In this document: positions 15,414-23,783 of the stretch, piece after piece
How positions within the stretch are numbered: the first letter of the stretch is position 1
Layout of the letters: every line of letters begins with the position of its first letter
From: Candidatus Muiribacterium halophilum
GTDB lineage: Bacteria; Muiribacteriota; Muiribacteriia; Muiribacteriales; Muiribacteriaceae
Length of the DNA: 35,155 bases
NCBI GenBank assembly: GCA_002869225.1
Contig: PKTG01000100.1
Coordinates: 1-35,155 of the forward strand
Direction of reading: 5' to 3'
Program-made: the position numbers and the translations under genes
Notes under the pieces: model-generated
Databases searched by the model: none
What the model saw: only the letters and a program-made list of their open reading frames with translations
Told to the model about the DNA's origin: nothing

Positions 15414-16268
15414 TTATCTATACAAAAGTACAGGTTTATCTATTTTTCTTAATACCTCGGAAGTAGTACTTCCAAGTATTAGTTCTCTTATCCTCGAATG
15501 ACCATATGCACCCATCATAAGAAGATCTATATCGTTTTCCTGAACATGATTTAATATCATTGAAGCTGGTTCAATTGAATCAAGGACCTTATAAGTGAAG
15601 TTTTCTTTTTCTTTTGTTAATCCCTCAAGTATTTCCTGCATCTCTTTTTCCGCTTTTTTATCATCAACGACTGAGAACATCTCAAACTTAAGTTCATCTT
15701 TCCATATTGAATCCATCCAGTTCCCCAACTTAAATGTCTTTTGGGCAAAAAGACTGTTATCGTAAGCGACAGCTATCTTTCTTATCTTTGTCTTTTTTTC
15801 CGGTACAAGAAGAAGTGGTCTGTTTATTATTCTGCATACTTCCTCTACCGCAGAACCCAAAAGTGTTCCTGAATATTTTGAACTCAAACCATATCTTCCC
15901 ATGACTACAAGGTCATTTTCAAAAGCAAGCTCTTTTATCTCTTCAGCAAGTATCCCTTCTCTAAGGTAACATACAGTTTCAACGCCTTTTTTCTGACATA
16001 CCTGATTTGTCTCTTCAAAAACTTTTTTCCCTAACTTTCTGAGTTTCTCTCGGGCTGTCTCATATATATCAGAATAAGTCTCTCCCATATCAAAACTATC
16101 AATTACGGGATTAAACACCATCGCTCCTAAAGGATGATATAACATCTTATTCTCAATAACAAAAAGTACATTGATCTTCGCGCCGATGTTTTGAGCTATC
16201 TCAATAGACATCTCAAGTGCATTCCTACTAAAGTCCGAATTATCAATTGCCAGTAAAATATTATACAT
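15414..16268 (-). CDS. Tandem universal stress protein (two Usp domains)
   Basis: The 284 residues comprise two UspA-fold domains, about 1-140 and 163-284. Each starts with the family strand (NILLAIDNSDFSRNAL and KIAVAYDNSLFAQKTF) and ends with the nucleotide-binding loop G-x2-G-x9-G-S: MGRYGLSSKYSGTLLGS and MGAYGHSRIRELILGST. Both sites look competent for ATP. The role is cytoplasmic stress response or nucleotide sensing, not specified further by sequence. The ATG overlaps the trmH end by 8 bp. The riboswitch of the BtuF-like gene follows 8 bp after the stop, so transcripts may run through into it. Confidence 0.92.
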   Translation of the reverse strand: MYNILLAIDNSDFSRNALEMSIEIAQNIGAKINVLFVIENKMLYHPLGAMVFNPVIDSFDMGETYSDIYETAREKLRKLGKKVFEETNQVCQKKGVETVCYLREGILAEEIKELAFENDLVVMGRYGLSSKYSGTLLGSAVEEVCRIINRPLLLVPEKKTKIRKIAVAYDNSLFAQKTFKLGNWMDSIWKDELKFEMFSVVDDKKAEKEMQEILEGLTKEKENFTYKVLDSIEPASMILNHVQENDIDLLMMGAYGHSRIRELILGSTTSEVLRKIDKPVLLYR

Positions 16269-16911
16269 ACTTCACTTCTCCTCTCCCATGGACTGAAATC
16301 CATGAAGCAAAAAGTTCTTTTTTCTTTTCTTCACTTAAAAATATATTTTTCCCTATTTCTTTTTCTATCTTATTTCTTAAAGTGAAAAGAGTAAGTGCCG
16401 CTGATACAGAGACGTTAAAACTTTCAACAAAACCTTTCATTGGAAGTCTGAACCCAAAATCCGCATTCTTTTTAGCATTATCTGAGACTCCTTCCATCTC
16501 GGTCCCAAATAATATTGCAAGCGGGGAAGATACATCTACATCAAATATATCAATATTATTTGGATCTGGATCAGCATATGCTATTTTATAACCAGCATCT
16601 CTCAAGTCTGAAAAACAACCTTCAAGACTCTTATGTCTTACTGTTCTGACCCATTTCTCTGTTCCTCTACTTATCTTTTGGTTATGTTTGTACCTGTTAT
16701 TATATTCTATTACATTTACATCGTAGAAACCGACAGCATCGATTGTTCTGACAAGAGCACTGACATTACCTGGGTTGAAAAAGTTCTCTGCGATCACAGT
16801 TATATAATCACTTCTTTTTTCTAAGATACGAAGAAATCTGTCAATCCTTTCAGAAGTCAACATCTTCTCGAGTTCTGTTCTGGTCTCATCAGAAAGTTTC
16901 ATCTTAGTCAA
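16261..16911 (-). CDS. trmH: SpoU-family tRNA/rRNA 2'-O-methyltransferase, TrmH-like
   Basis: This SPOUT-class enzyme probably methylates G18 of tRNAs at the ribose. Motif 1 is NPGNVSALVRTIDAVGF (about residues 47-63), motif 2 ILFGTEMEGVSD and motif 3 RLPMKGFVESFNVSVSAAL, including the knot-region asparagine. The C-terminal tail is helical. Length (216) suits TrmH. The start is TTG at 16911, four bases after GAGG; an ATG three codons later is poorly spaced. It overlaps the preceding gene by 8 bp and usp by 8 bp. Exact target (tRNA Gm18 versus another SpoU target) is inferred from the overall resemblance. Confidence 0.88.
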   Translation of the reverse strand: MTKMKLSDETRTELEKMLTSERIDRFLRILEKRSDYITVIAENFFNPGNVSALVRTIDAVGFYDVNVIEYNNRYKHNQKISRGTEKWVRTVRHKSLEGCFSDLRDAGYKIAYADPDPNNIDIFDVDVSSPLAILFGTEMEGVSDNAKKNADFGFRLPMKGFVESFNVSVSAALTLFTLRNKIEKEIGKNIFLSEEKKKELFASWISVHGRGEVKYV

Positions 16912-17617
16912 ATTTCCTCAAAGAAAGGATAGTCTTGCTATATCTAGAGTATACAAATGGATTTATATACCATCTTCCTTTTTCTATTTTTATATTATCA
17001 TCGATAAACACATAATCCTTATCAGCTTTTACTCCCTGCATATAAGCGTTCTTAAACTGCCATCCATTTCTAAGTACCATAGTACCTGTAGCATCATGAA
17101 CATAACAGTCACTTCTAGTTGAGAGTTGTTCAAGACCTTTTTCAGCATCTCCGGGTCTTATCCCTTCAATCACTTCCATATATACCTGTTTTGAATCAAA
17201 AGAAGCAGCATCTTTTCTTATCTGAGAAATTGTTATAAGGTTATTTTTATTTTCTTTTGAGTTCATATTATTTCCACATACTCCTTTTGCCTCTTCACGA
17301 CAATGATTGACCATTTTCAAATCCCCTTTACAACTTCCAGAACATTCGCTTTCATCTTTACCTTCGCAGTTTCCGGAACATTCACTATTACTATGGCCCT
17401 CACAGTTTCCTCCACATTCACCAGAACCATTGTGGCAACTACCAACTTTTTTCTTATGATTTCGATGCCTTGTTTCCCAGTTTATATGATCAGAAGTTTG
17501 TGTCCCCATAGTATCAAGCTCGAGTTTAAAAGGGTCACATCCACCACATAACGGTGTAAACCCTATTACTGTAAAAAGCGCTATTAAAACAACAAATATA
17601 ACTATTATATCTCTCAT
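16904..17617 (-). CDS. Exported protein with Cys-rich 12-residue repeats and OB-fold-like C-terminus
   Basis: A hydrophobic N-terminus (MRDIIVIFVVLIALFTVIGF) suggests export or anchoring; the nearby Cys residues do not form a standard lipobox. Residues 66-101 are three 12-residue repeats, each with C-x3-C (ECGGNC, ECSGNC, ECSGSC), rich in Gly, Ser and acidic residues. The protein has 12 cysteines in all. From about residue 126 a domain with ISQIRKDAASFDSKQVYM, CYVHDATGTMVL and DKDYVFIDDNIKIEKGRWYI looks like the OB-fold seen in small periplasmic proteins. AAGGAG lies five bases before the ATG. No named family is recognised; metal or redox binding by the Cys repeats is an inference. Confidence 0.72.
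   Translation of the reverse strand: MRDIIVIFVVLIALFTVIGFTPLCGGCDPFKLELDTMGTQTSDHINWETRHRNHKKKVGSCHNGSGECGGNCEGHSNSECSGNCEGKDESECSGSCKGDLKMVNHCREEAKGVCGNNMNSKENKNNLITISQIRKDAASFDSKQVYMEVIEGIRPGDAEKGLEQLSTRSDCYVHDATGTMVLRNGWQFKNAYMQGVKADKDYVFIDDNIKIEKGRWYINPFVYSRYSKTILSLRKFD
17315..17422 (-). repeat. Three 36-bp in-gene tandem repeats encoding C-x3-C units
   Basis: Three back-to-back 36-bp units encode GEC/SEC-(G/S)-G-(N/S)-C-(E/K)-G plus three variable residues. They have diverged at third positions, so the array is not a fresh duplication. Confidence 0.75.
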
Positions 17618-17639
17618 ATATTCTCCTTTTTTAATCTTT

Positions 17640-17807
17640 TTATAAACGACTATTTTTTTTAAGACCTTTATATAATAGAAACGCTATAATTATACCAAAG
17701 ATTATCTGAAGCAAAAGCATAAATACACCAGCCATTAAGGGCACAAGAAAAAAACCCGCAGCAAGACCAACTATTATACAAATTACCTTTAAAATATTTT
17801 CATTCAT
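17640..17807 (-). CDS. 55-residue two-span membrane protein
   Basis: This small gene lies between the asparagine-synthetase-like gene and the Cys-repeat gene. The product MNENILKVICIIVGLAAGFF... is almost wholly hydrophobic, with two predicted helices (about residues 6-24 and 26-46) and a basic tail, YKGLKKNSRL. The start ATG at 17807 lacks an obvious ribosome site; a second ATG overlapping in another frame has no long open frame. It is co-directional with both neighbours (36 and 22 bp gaps), which favours a real gene. No family is recognised. Confidence 0.55.
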   Translation of the reverse strand: MNENILKVICIIVGLAAGFFLVPLMAGVFMLLLQIIFGIIIAFLLYKGLKKNSRL

Positions 17808-17843
17808 AATAATAATGATATATCAGCTTGAATTTTATTTCAA

Positions 17844-19265
17844 TCAAAGCATATGTATAAGCATCATGATATACCACTTCTGCTCTGAAGTATATTTATT
17901 TCTGACCTCATATTCTAATTTGGATATATTCAGGATATTTTTCAAAGAAGGTTTATTTAAAACAAGTTTATTGATAATATCCCAAGCTTCAGATTCAAAC
18001 CAATTTTTTAAAGGTATCCTGAATCCACTTTTCTTTTTTTTAAGAATATCTTCGGGTAAGTAATCCTTAAACTCTTTGAAAAAGATATCTTTTTTTCTTC
18101 CATTTCTCATCATATCTTCAAATGAAAGTCCAATTGCAAGTTGAAATATTTCTTCCTGAATAAATGGAAGTAGGATCTTTTTTCCTGTTGCTTCCTGAAT
18201 CGAATTCAGTCTTACCGCCTGATTGAAGGGAAACTCCTGTTTATACTCAAAATCGATAATAGAATTGACTGTATTTCCATCTTTAAACTGATTGTTTTTT
18301 TCGGGATACACCTTGGATAAAAGGACTTTTGAAATTATATCCTGATCGAATACTTTACTTATATATTTAAAAGGACTTATTACTCTATCTTTTATCTCAG
18401 ATAGTATGATCGAAGATAACCCCTTTATATCATCAGATCCATAGCTATCTAAATCAAACCTATTAGAGAGAATTCTTTCCATATAGGAAAATACCATCCT
18501 GTCATATCCAAAAAACCATTCATCACCACCTAGCCCGAAGAAAACCTCGTCAGCGGGAATATCAGATTTTTCTATCAACCATACAAAAGCCGAAGTATCC
18601 TGATATATGAAAGGAATATCCCTTTTATCAATAAGAGCTTTCAGTGCAGATAAATAATCCTCTTTTGAAAGAAGAAGTTCTTTATGTTCTTTTACATACC
18701 TTTTTATTATATCTTTTCTGAATTTTGCCTCACTAAATCCATTTTCCTGAATATCTATTGAATAAGTAAAAACCTCTTTTCCGGCAAGATAAGCTGCTAT
18801 AACAAGAAGTGTCGAATCTATACCTCCGGAAAACATTATATGCACTTCTTTTTTTCTGATCTTTTCAAAATATCTTATTAAAAGATCTTTTAAAGATAAC
18901 CGATTTTGTTTTTCAAAAATTGTTTCTTCTTTTTTTGAGAATACGATATTTTCCTCATTGAGTATTAATCTATCCTGAGGACCTAGTCTTATAATCCTTT
19001 TATCAAGTGTCTTCCCGTCAGGTATGAATCTATATCGCAGAAAATCACATAAAGCCTGTTTATCCAAAAATTCTTCCTTAAGATCAAGACAAGCTTTAGT
19101 ATTATCAAAAATATGATGTTCATGGTCATCCTTATAATAATATACAGGGGCGTATCCAAACTCATCCGACTGAAAAGATACATTATCATCTATCTTTACA
19201 ATAGAAGAGTCTATTTTTTCAATATCTGATAATATTATTGGTCTATTATTAAAAAATAATCTCAT
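17844..19265 (-). CDS. Asparagine-synthetase-B-like amide-forming enzyme without the glutaminase Cys
   Basis: The AsnB synthetase domain adenylates a carboxylate and forms an amide. The PP-loop FSGGIDST is at residues 145-152, and the second conserved element FGLGGDEWFFGYDR at 243-256. The N-terminal ~110 residues are a shortened remnant of the glutaminase domain and start MRLFFNN, with no catalytic Cys at position 2. The enzyme therefore cannot use glutamine as true AsnB does. Such glutaminase-dead forms include lasso-peptide and beta-lactam cyclases and enzymes of surface-polymer clusters. It is coupled by a 4-bp overlap to the gene before it, in a group with radical SAM, glycosyltransferase and SGNH proteins. 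The substrate is unknown. Confidence 0.85.
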   Translation of the reverse strand: MRLFFNNRPIILSDIEKIDSSIVKIDDNVSFQSDEFGYAPVYYYKDDHEHHIFDNTKACLDLKEEFLDKQALCDFLRYRFIPDGKTLDKRIIRLGPQDRLILNEENIVFSKKEETIFEKQNRLSLKDLLIRYFEKIRKKEVHIMFSGGIDSTLLVIAAYLAGKEVFTYSIDIQENGFSEAKFRKDIIKRYVKEHKELLLSKEDYLSALKALIDKRDIPFIYQDTSAFVWLIEKSDIPADEVFFGLGGDEWFFGYDRMVFSYMERILSNRFDLDSYGSDDIKGLSSIILSEIKDRVISPFKYISKVFDQDIISKVLLSKVYPEKNNQFKDGNTVNSIIDFEYKQEFPFNQAVRLNSIQEATGKKILLPFIQEEIFQLAIGLSFEDMMRNGRKKDIFFKEFKDYLPEDILKKKKSGFRIPLKNWFESEAWDIINKLVLNKPSLKNILNISKLEYEVRNKYTSEQKWYIMMLIHML

Positions 19266-19612
19266 TTTGACATCCTTATAAGAAATTCTTTTAGTTTTTT
19301 TCTTTCAAGGTCGATATTTTCAAGATTTTCGAACTCATTCAAAGCTTCATTAAATTTGTTCATTTCCTTAAGTGTTATTATTTTCTGATAAATTATATTC
19401 TCTTTGTCTAATGGAGCTTCTTTCAATATTTGATTTAAAATACTCAGACTCTTCTCAAATTGAGATGATTCCCTATATAATATAGCTTTTCTGATAACAT
19501 CCTTTTCATCAGGTATTCTTACCATGTCTTTTTCTTCCTGCAGTAATAAAATAACTTTTTTCAAATCCTCTACAGATCCTTCACATTCTTTTATAAATTC
19601 AAAAAATCTCAT
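19262..19612 (-). CDS. Small TPR-like helical protein
   Basis: The 116-residue, mostly helical, charged product has a TPR-like pair near residues 43-100 (ESSQFEKSLSILNQILKEAP and KFNEALNEFENLENI). It has no signal peptide, so it is probably cytoplasmic. It overlaps both neighbours by 4 bp (ATGA), between the radical SAM and asparagine-synthetase-like genes, which suggests a scaffold or carrier role for one of them. No named family is recognised. Confidence 0.7.
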   Translation of the reverse strand: MRFFEFIKECEGSVEDLKKVILLLQEEKDMVRIPDEKDVIRKAILYRESSQFEKSLSILNQILKEAPLDKENIIYQKIITLKEMNKFNEALNEFENLENIDLERKKLKEFLIRMSK

Positions 19613-20673
19613 ATAATACCTCTGATGACTTCTGAAATATTCAAAAGATTATTTCTTACAGAAAATAATAGTAGCTCACAGCTCCATCCACAGTCGCATA
19701 GATGATTATTGATCATAGATCTTCTTATTTTTTTATATTTTCCGGTCTTTTTAATATTATTAAGATCATATCCGATATCACTAAGCGATGACACCTTCAT
19801 CCTATCATCTTCACAAAGATAGACGTTTGAATCCTGACGAACAACAGCTATCTTTCTTCCCGCAAGACATCTATGTCTGTATCTTCCTATATTAATTAGG
19901 TTTAATAGTTCATTCTTATAAGAGTATTGCATAATGTCCATAAACAATCCAAGAGATCTATCCTTTTTTCTGTTGTATTTTTTTACAAGTTGCCGGTTTT
20001 TCTTTATTACTTTAGCACTTATATATGTCTTTGAAGCTGTTTCCTTGACATCTCCCATTAGATAGGAATATGAAAAACCATCTACTTTCTGATTCGCAAT
20101 AAATCTGATTAGTTCTTCAAAATTATCACTGTTAAAAGAGTTATATGTAGAATTTATCTTAAGTCTTAAAAGAGGGTATGATCTTTTAAGTTTTTTTATC
20201 TCTGACAATGTATTCATAACCTCTTTAAAACTGCCTGATCTTCCCCTTATTTTGTCATGCATATCTCCGATACCGTCTAAGGAAAGTTCTATTTGAAGCC
20301 TGACATCATTATTTTTTTTAAAAAATCTTTTTATTACCTTAACTATCCAATTTTTACGGGAAGCGTTTGTAGGTATATTTATCATAAAAGGATTAGAGTA
20401 TTCTGCTATATGATCTAATATGATATTTATATCATCTCTTAAGAAAGGTTCTCCTCCGGATAAAGATACAAAAGGAATAAAACCTGTCTTCTTCAGAAAG
20501 GTCTTTATCTCAGAAACGGGGATCTCATCTTTAATTGAAGTATTCAGATTCTTCCAGTAAAAACAGGTCCTGCAACGTGAATTACATTTTCCTGTTATAA
20601 AAAAGACAAGATAGGATAACCTGTCTTTTGAAAAAACATTAAAAAAAGTCTTTATTGTTTTATTTATACTCAT
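19609..20673 (-). CDS. Radical SAM enzyme with SPASM-like C-terminus
   Basis: The cluster motif C-x3-C-x2-C (CNSRCRTC) is at residues 30-37, followed by SLSGGEPFLRDD for SAM binding and SLDGIGDMHDKIRG, the pattern of SPASM/MoaA-type enzymes. The C-terminal part has Cys residues in CLAGRK, YLCEDD and HLCDCGWSCE, suitable for an auxiliary iron-sulfur cluster. These enzymes modify peptides, sugars or lipids by radical chemistry; the substrate cannot be read from sequence. It overlaps the glycosyltransferase gene by 14 bp and the TPR gene by 4 bp. A weak GGAAAG lies upstream of the ATG at 20673. Confidence 0.88.
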   Translation of the reverse strand: MSINKTIKTFFNVFSKDRLSYLVFFITGKCNSRCRTCFYWKNLNTSIKDEIPVSEIKTFLKKTGFIPFVSLSGGEPFLRDDINIILDHIAEYSNPFMINIPTNASRKNWIVKVIKRFFKKNNDVRLQIELSLDGIGDMHDKIRGRSGSFKEVMNTLSEIKKLKRSYPLLRLKINSTYNSFNSDNFEELIRFIANQKVDGFSYSYLMGDVKETASKTYISAKVIKKNRQLVKKYNRKKDRSLGLFMDIMQYSYKNELLNLINIGRYRHRCLAGRKIAVVRQDSNVYLCEDDRMKVSSLSDIGYDLNNIKKTGKYKKIRRSMINNHLCDCGWSCELLLFSVRNNLLNISEVIRGII

Positions 20674-21646
20674 ATTCTTTCCTATTTATAATACCACTTA
20701 TGATTCCTGAAATAAAGCCTGTAATCACCCAGAGATGTGTTAAAAAGATTGCAGGTGGTAATAATATATATCTATCTTTTATGTTTTTTTTCTTAAAAGC
20801 TACAACAAAAAGGAAAAGGACATAGCTAATACTTAAAGAGAGCGATGTCTTGATTATCCTTTTTAAAGACAAAAAATATAAAAATAATGGAATACTTAGA
20901 ATCAAAGATAAAACTAACCTAATACCCTGTATAGAAGACATTATTTCAGGATGTCTGATAGTATTCACACCAGTATAAAATCTGGAGATAAATATATGTC
21001 CAAGGAATTCCCCACTAAATTCACGCCTTTTGTGTATAACGATCAAATCTTTTGAATAAAAGGCCTTGATCCCTTTTCTTTGTGCCCTATAGAAAAATTC
21101 AGTATCATCCATTCTATAATCGATTTTTTCGTTAAATAATCCTATATCGTTAAAGACTTTTCTATTAATAATTACATTACATAAATAGATATTATAAAAT
21201 TCCGTCTCTGAATCTTTTTTTGCCTTTTCAGCTGTCCTTAGTTCACCGATATAATCGCTTATCAAAATATCCGTGATCAACTCTCTTTTGTTTTTAGTAT
21301 AAGGCAGGGTTGGACCTGTTATTATTTGATGTTTTTTCCTCTTGAGTTTGTTAAGTCTTGAAAAATAATCTTTTGTCAAAAGCGTATCATCATCTAAGAA
21401 GATCAGAGTTTTCCCAAGTGCTCTCTTTATTCCATAATTTCTTCGGTAGGAAGTATGTTTTTTTTTTAAGTAAAAGGAACTAAACCTTGTTAAATTTTTA
21501 AAATGAAAATCTATCTTTTCACCAACAAGTATTACTTCAACTTTACATGTTTGTTTTTTTAAGGCTTTATCTATAGATCTAAGACATGGAATTACAAAGT
21601 CCTTCCTTCCAACAGGAATAATAATGGAAAAATCAATCTCTTTCAT
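20660..21646 (-). CDS. Membrane-bound family 2 glycosyltransferase
   Basis: The GT-A fold transferase begins DFSIIIPVGRKDF, with the nucleotide-sugar/metal motif FLDDDTLL (DDD at about residues 85-87 of this form) and an acceptor-side MDDTEFFYRA (an ED/DD-like catalytic motif). Two to three hydrophobic helices occupy the last ~90 residues (LVLSLILSIPLFLYFL and after), anchoring it to the inner membrane. I choose ATG 21646, six bases after AGAGGA, over the TTG at 21649. It overlaps the SGNH gene by 14 bp. The context suggests assembly of a surface glycan or glycolipid. Confidence 0.87.
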   Translation of the reverse strand: MKEIDFSIIIPVGRKDFVIPCLRSIDKALKKQTCKVEVILVGEKIDFHFKNLTRFSSFYLKKKHTSYRRNYGIKRALGKTLIFLDDDTLLTKDYFSRLNKLKRKKHQIITGPTLPYTKNKRELITDILISDYIGELRTAEKAKKDSETEFYNIYLCNVIINRKVFNDIGLFNEKIDYRMDDTEFFYRAQRKGIKAFYSKDLIVIHKRREFSGEFLGHIFISRFYTGVNTIRHPEIMSSIQGIRLVLSLILSIPLFLYFLSLKRIIKTSLSLSISYVLFLFVVAFKKKNIKDRYILLPPAIFLTHLWVITGFISGIISGIINRKEYEYK

Positions 21647-23783
21647 CAATAATCCTCTTCTTCAATAGATCGGATACGACTTTATTTCCTTCGAATGAGA
21701 AATGACCATCTCCAAGAAAATATTTTTTCTTGCCCTCTTTTTTTATAAGATCCTGAAAAAGATCATAAAGTTCTATATATTCAATATCATTTACCTTACA
21801 CATCTCTCTAAGCACTATATTTCTCGTATGCGGATATCCAATACCTATAAATCTTATTGAATACTTTCTACAAATATCAAAAAAGTGATTATAATCACTT
21901 TCAAGCCAATCCCGGACAGGCTCAAATTCACTGATTTCATTTGGCTTTTGTCTTTCAGGTATGATCTTTTTTATTTCATTGATCAATTTTTTATCCTTTA
22001 ATCCTTTGAAAAATAACGATCTCATGTTATCAAGAGTCTGATTATTCCTATAACCATTATTATAGGCCTTTAAAAACCAAGCAGCTGGAGTATCATAATC
22101 GGGGTTTTTATCCGGTAGCTGTTCGATTATATACGCTCTATGCATAGTATACCAGGCAAGATCATAATAGTATTTAGTTTTCTCAATTATGTTTACAGCA
22201 TCGTCTATTAGCTTCAAAGCTTTCTCAATCTCATAATCATGCCATTTCCTATAGGCAGCTTCAAAAAGGATTGAGGCAAATTCTTTTTTGTTTTCAACAG
22301 ACATAACTTCACATACATTTTTCACTTCTTGTGCCGCTAAATATGCTGCCTCAGTATCGTCCATAAGCTCATACATATAATAGGGAAAGGTAGTATCTTT
22401 ATCTAAAAGACTAATATTCAGACTTTTCCTTATACATTTTTTATCCTTTGTATTCATGAAACGTTCAAAAAAGAATACAGCTTTTGAATTAAGTGAAATA
22501 TTATCTTTTAAGACCTCATCATTATCAAAAAATTCATAAAGTTTTTTAGATAGTTTTGTATAATCTTCATTCAAACTCAATGTTCTGAAACCTTTAAGAT
22601 TTGATATCATCAGTTCAAAAAAATCTTTTTTAAAAAGATCTCTATATTTCCAGAAATATTCAAAACATCTTTCTAACTGTTTATACTCTTCAATATTTCC
22701 AGGTCTGAATCTCGAAACTAGTTCATTAAAAAGATAAAAAGAATTTACTATATATTGTTCATCAATTGAATCTTTCATATTTGTTTCTAGTAGATCAAAA
22801 ACAAACGCTCTTACATATCGAGCATCAAAAGGTCTTTTAATATATGAAAATATCTTTTTTTTATTTTTTTCAGAAAAATTCAAATCCATATTCCGTAATA
22901 ATTTCTTTATATCTTCTTTATCATCTTCATCCTTCTCTTCGATACATTTTAAAGTGCTCATCACTTTGTAAATCTTCTTCTCTGAATGTATCACCTTCAA
23001 ATAAGCTTTTATCGCTTGAGAATCATCACCATGTAATGAAAATCTAAAACCATCTATAAGATCTCTCTGATATTGAGTAAAAGAATATTGGCTGATATCT
23101 ACAAATAAATTCCCAAAATAGATCTCTCTTAATATAGAGACAATAGGTGCTTCACCTGCTTTTTTTTCAGACAATGCTTCTTTAAAATACTTTTCCTTAA
23201 AAAATACTTCTTTATCCTTATACTTATCACACAGTTCTAAAAATTCCTGTTCTGGTGATCTTTTAAGTTCTCCCGGTTCCATCTCGTCGCCTTGCATATC
23301 AAGTCTTGCTCCTACCTCGCTATCTTTATTTTTCTGCTTTATATAATCAAATATCAATCTTAAAAACTTTATTGTCCTTAATTTTGTCTGATATTCTCTT
23401 TCCTTATCGTTCCATATATTTGCCTCTCCCGACTGTAAAGTTATTATATCCGGTATCTCACCTTTGTTTATCTTTTCCTTTAACAATTTTAAAAGCATAG
23501 AAGTGTTTGCTGTTGCTACTCCAAGATTTTCCACTTTATAACCAACATTCTGTAATTTTAAACCGAGTATTGCAGGATATGACTTTTCATAAGGAAGTCC
23601 AAAACCCAGGGTATAGGAGTCACCTAAACAAAAGACTATTTTTTTATTATCATTATGCTCTATAGATACCTTTGCTGATTTATCAATAAAAAAAGGAACT
23701 ATATGAAAACTTATCTCAAGAAGGACTAAAGAAAATAATATTCCAAAAGCTGTTATCAATATCTTTTTAAAAAATCTATTCAT
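21633..23783 (-). CDS. Large SGNH/GDSL hydrolase-like envelope protein
   Basis: About 716 residues from ATG 23783, which overlaps the ABC permease stop as ATGA; an in-frame ATG at 23798 adds five residues. After an N-terminal membrane segment (ILITAFGILFSLVLLEISF) come SGNH block I FCLGDSYTLGFG (nucleophile Ser near residue 56), a later GEANIWND (oxyanion Asn) and, at the C-terminus, GDGHFSFEGNKV with the D-x-x-H pair. Between blocks lies an insert of more than 400 mostly helical, charged residues, partly repeat-like. SGNH proteins of this arrangement often acylate or deacylate polysaccharides. The insert makes the protein about twice the usual length. Confidence 0.8.
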   Translation of the reverse strand: MNRFFKKILITAFGILFSLVLLEISFHIVPFFIDKSAKVSIEHNDNKKIVFCLGDSYTLGFGLPYEKSYPAILGLKLQNVGYKVENLGVATANTSMLLKLLKEKINKGEIPDIITLQSGEANIWNDKEREYQTKLRTIKFLRLIFDYIKQKNKDSEVGARLDMQGDEMEPGELKRSPEQEFLELCDKYKDKEVFFKEKYFKEALSEKKAGEAPIVSILREIYFGNLFVDISQYSFTQYQRDLIDGFRFSLHGDDSQAIKAYLKVIHSEKKIYKVMSTLKCIEEKDEDDKEDIKKLLRNMDLNFSEKNKKKIFSYIKRPFDARYVRAFVFDLLETNMKDSIDEQYIVNSFYLFNELVSRFRPGNIEEYKQLERCFEYFWKYRDLFKKDFFELMISNLKGFRTLSLNEDYTKLSKKLYEFFDNDEVLKDNISLNSKAVFFFERFMNTKDKKCIRKSLNISLLDKDTTFPYYMYELMDDTEAAYLAAQEVKNVCEVMSVENKKEFASILFEAAYRKWHDYEIEKALKLIDDAVNIIEKTKYYYDLAWYTMHRAYIIEQLPDKNPDYDTPAAWFLKAYNNGYRNNQTLDNMRSLFFKGLKDKKLINEIKKIIPERQKPNEISEFEPVRDWLESDYNHFFDICRKYSIRFIGIGYPHTRNIVLREMCKVNDIEYIELYDLFQDLIKKEGKKKYFLGDGHFSFEGNKVVSDLLKKRIIDERD

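Noticed and set aside
17315-17422. CRISPR-like or minisatellite array
   Set aside because: The three units are contiguous, coding, in frame and diverged at third positions; there are no spacers.
17844-20673. Complete lasso-peptide or other RiPP cluster
   Set aside because: The cyclase-like and radical SAM enzymes fit, but no precursor peptide, leader peptidase or RRE protein could be found nearby.
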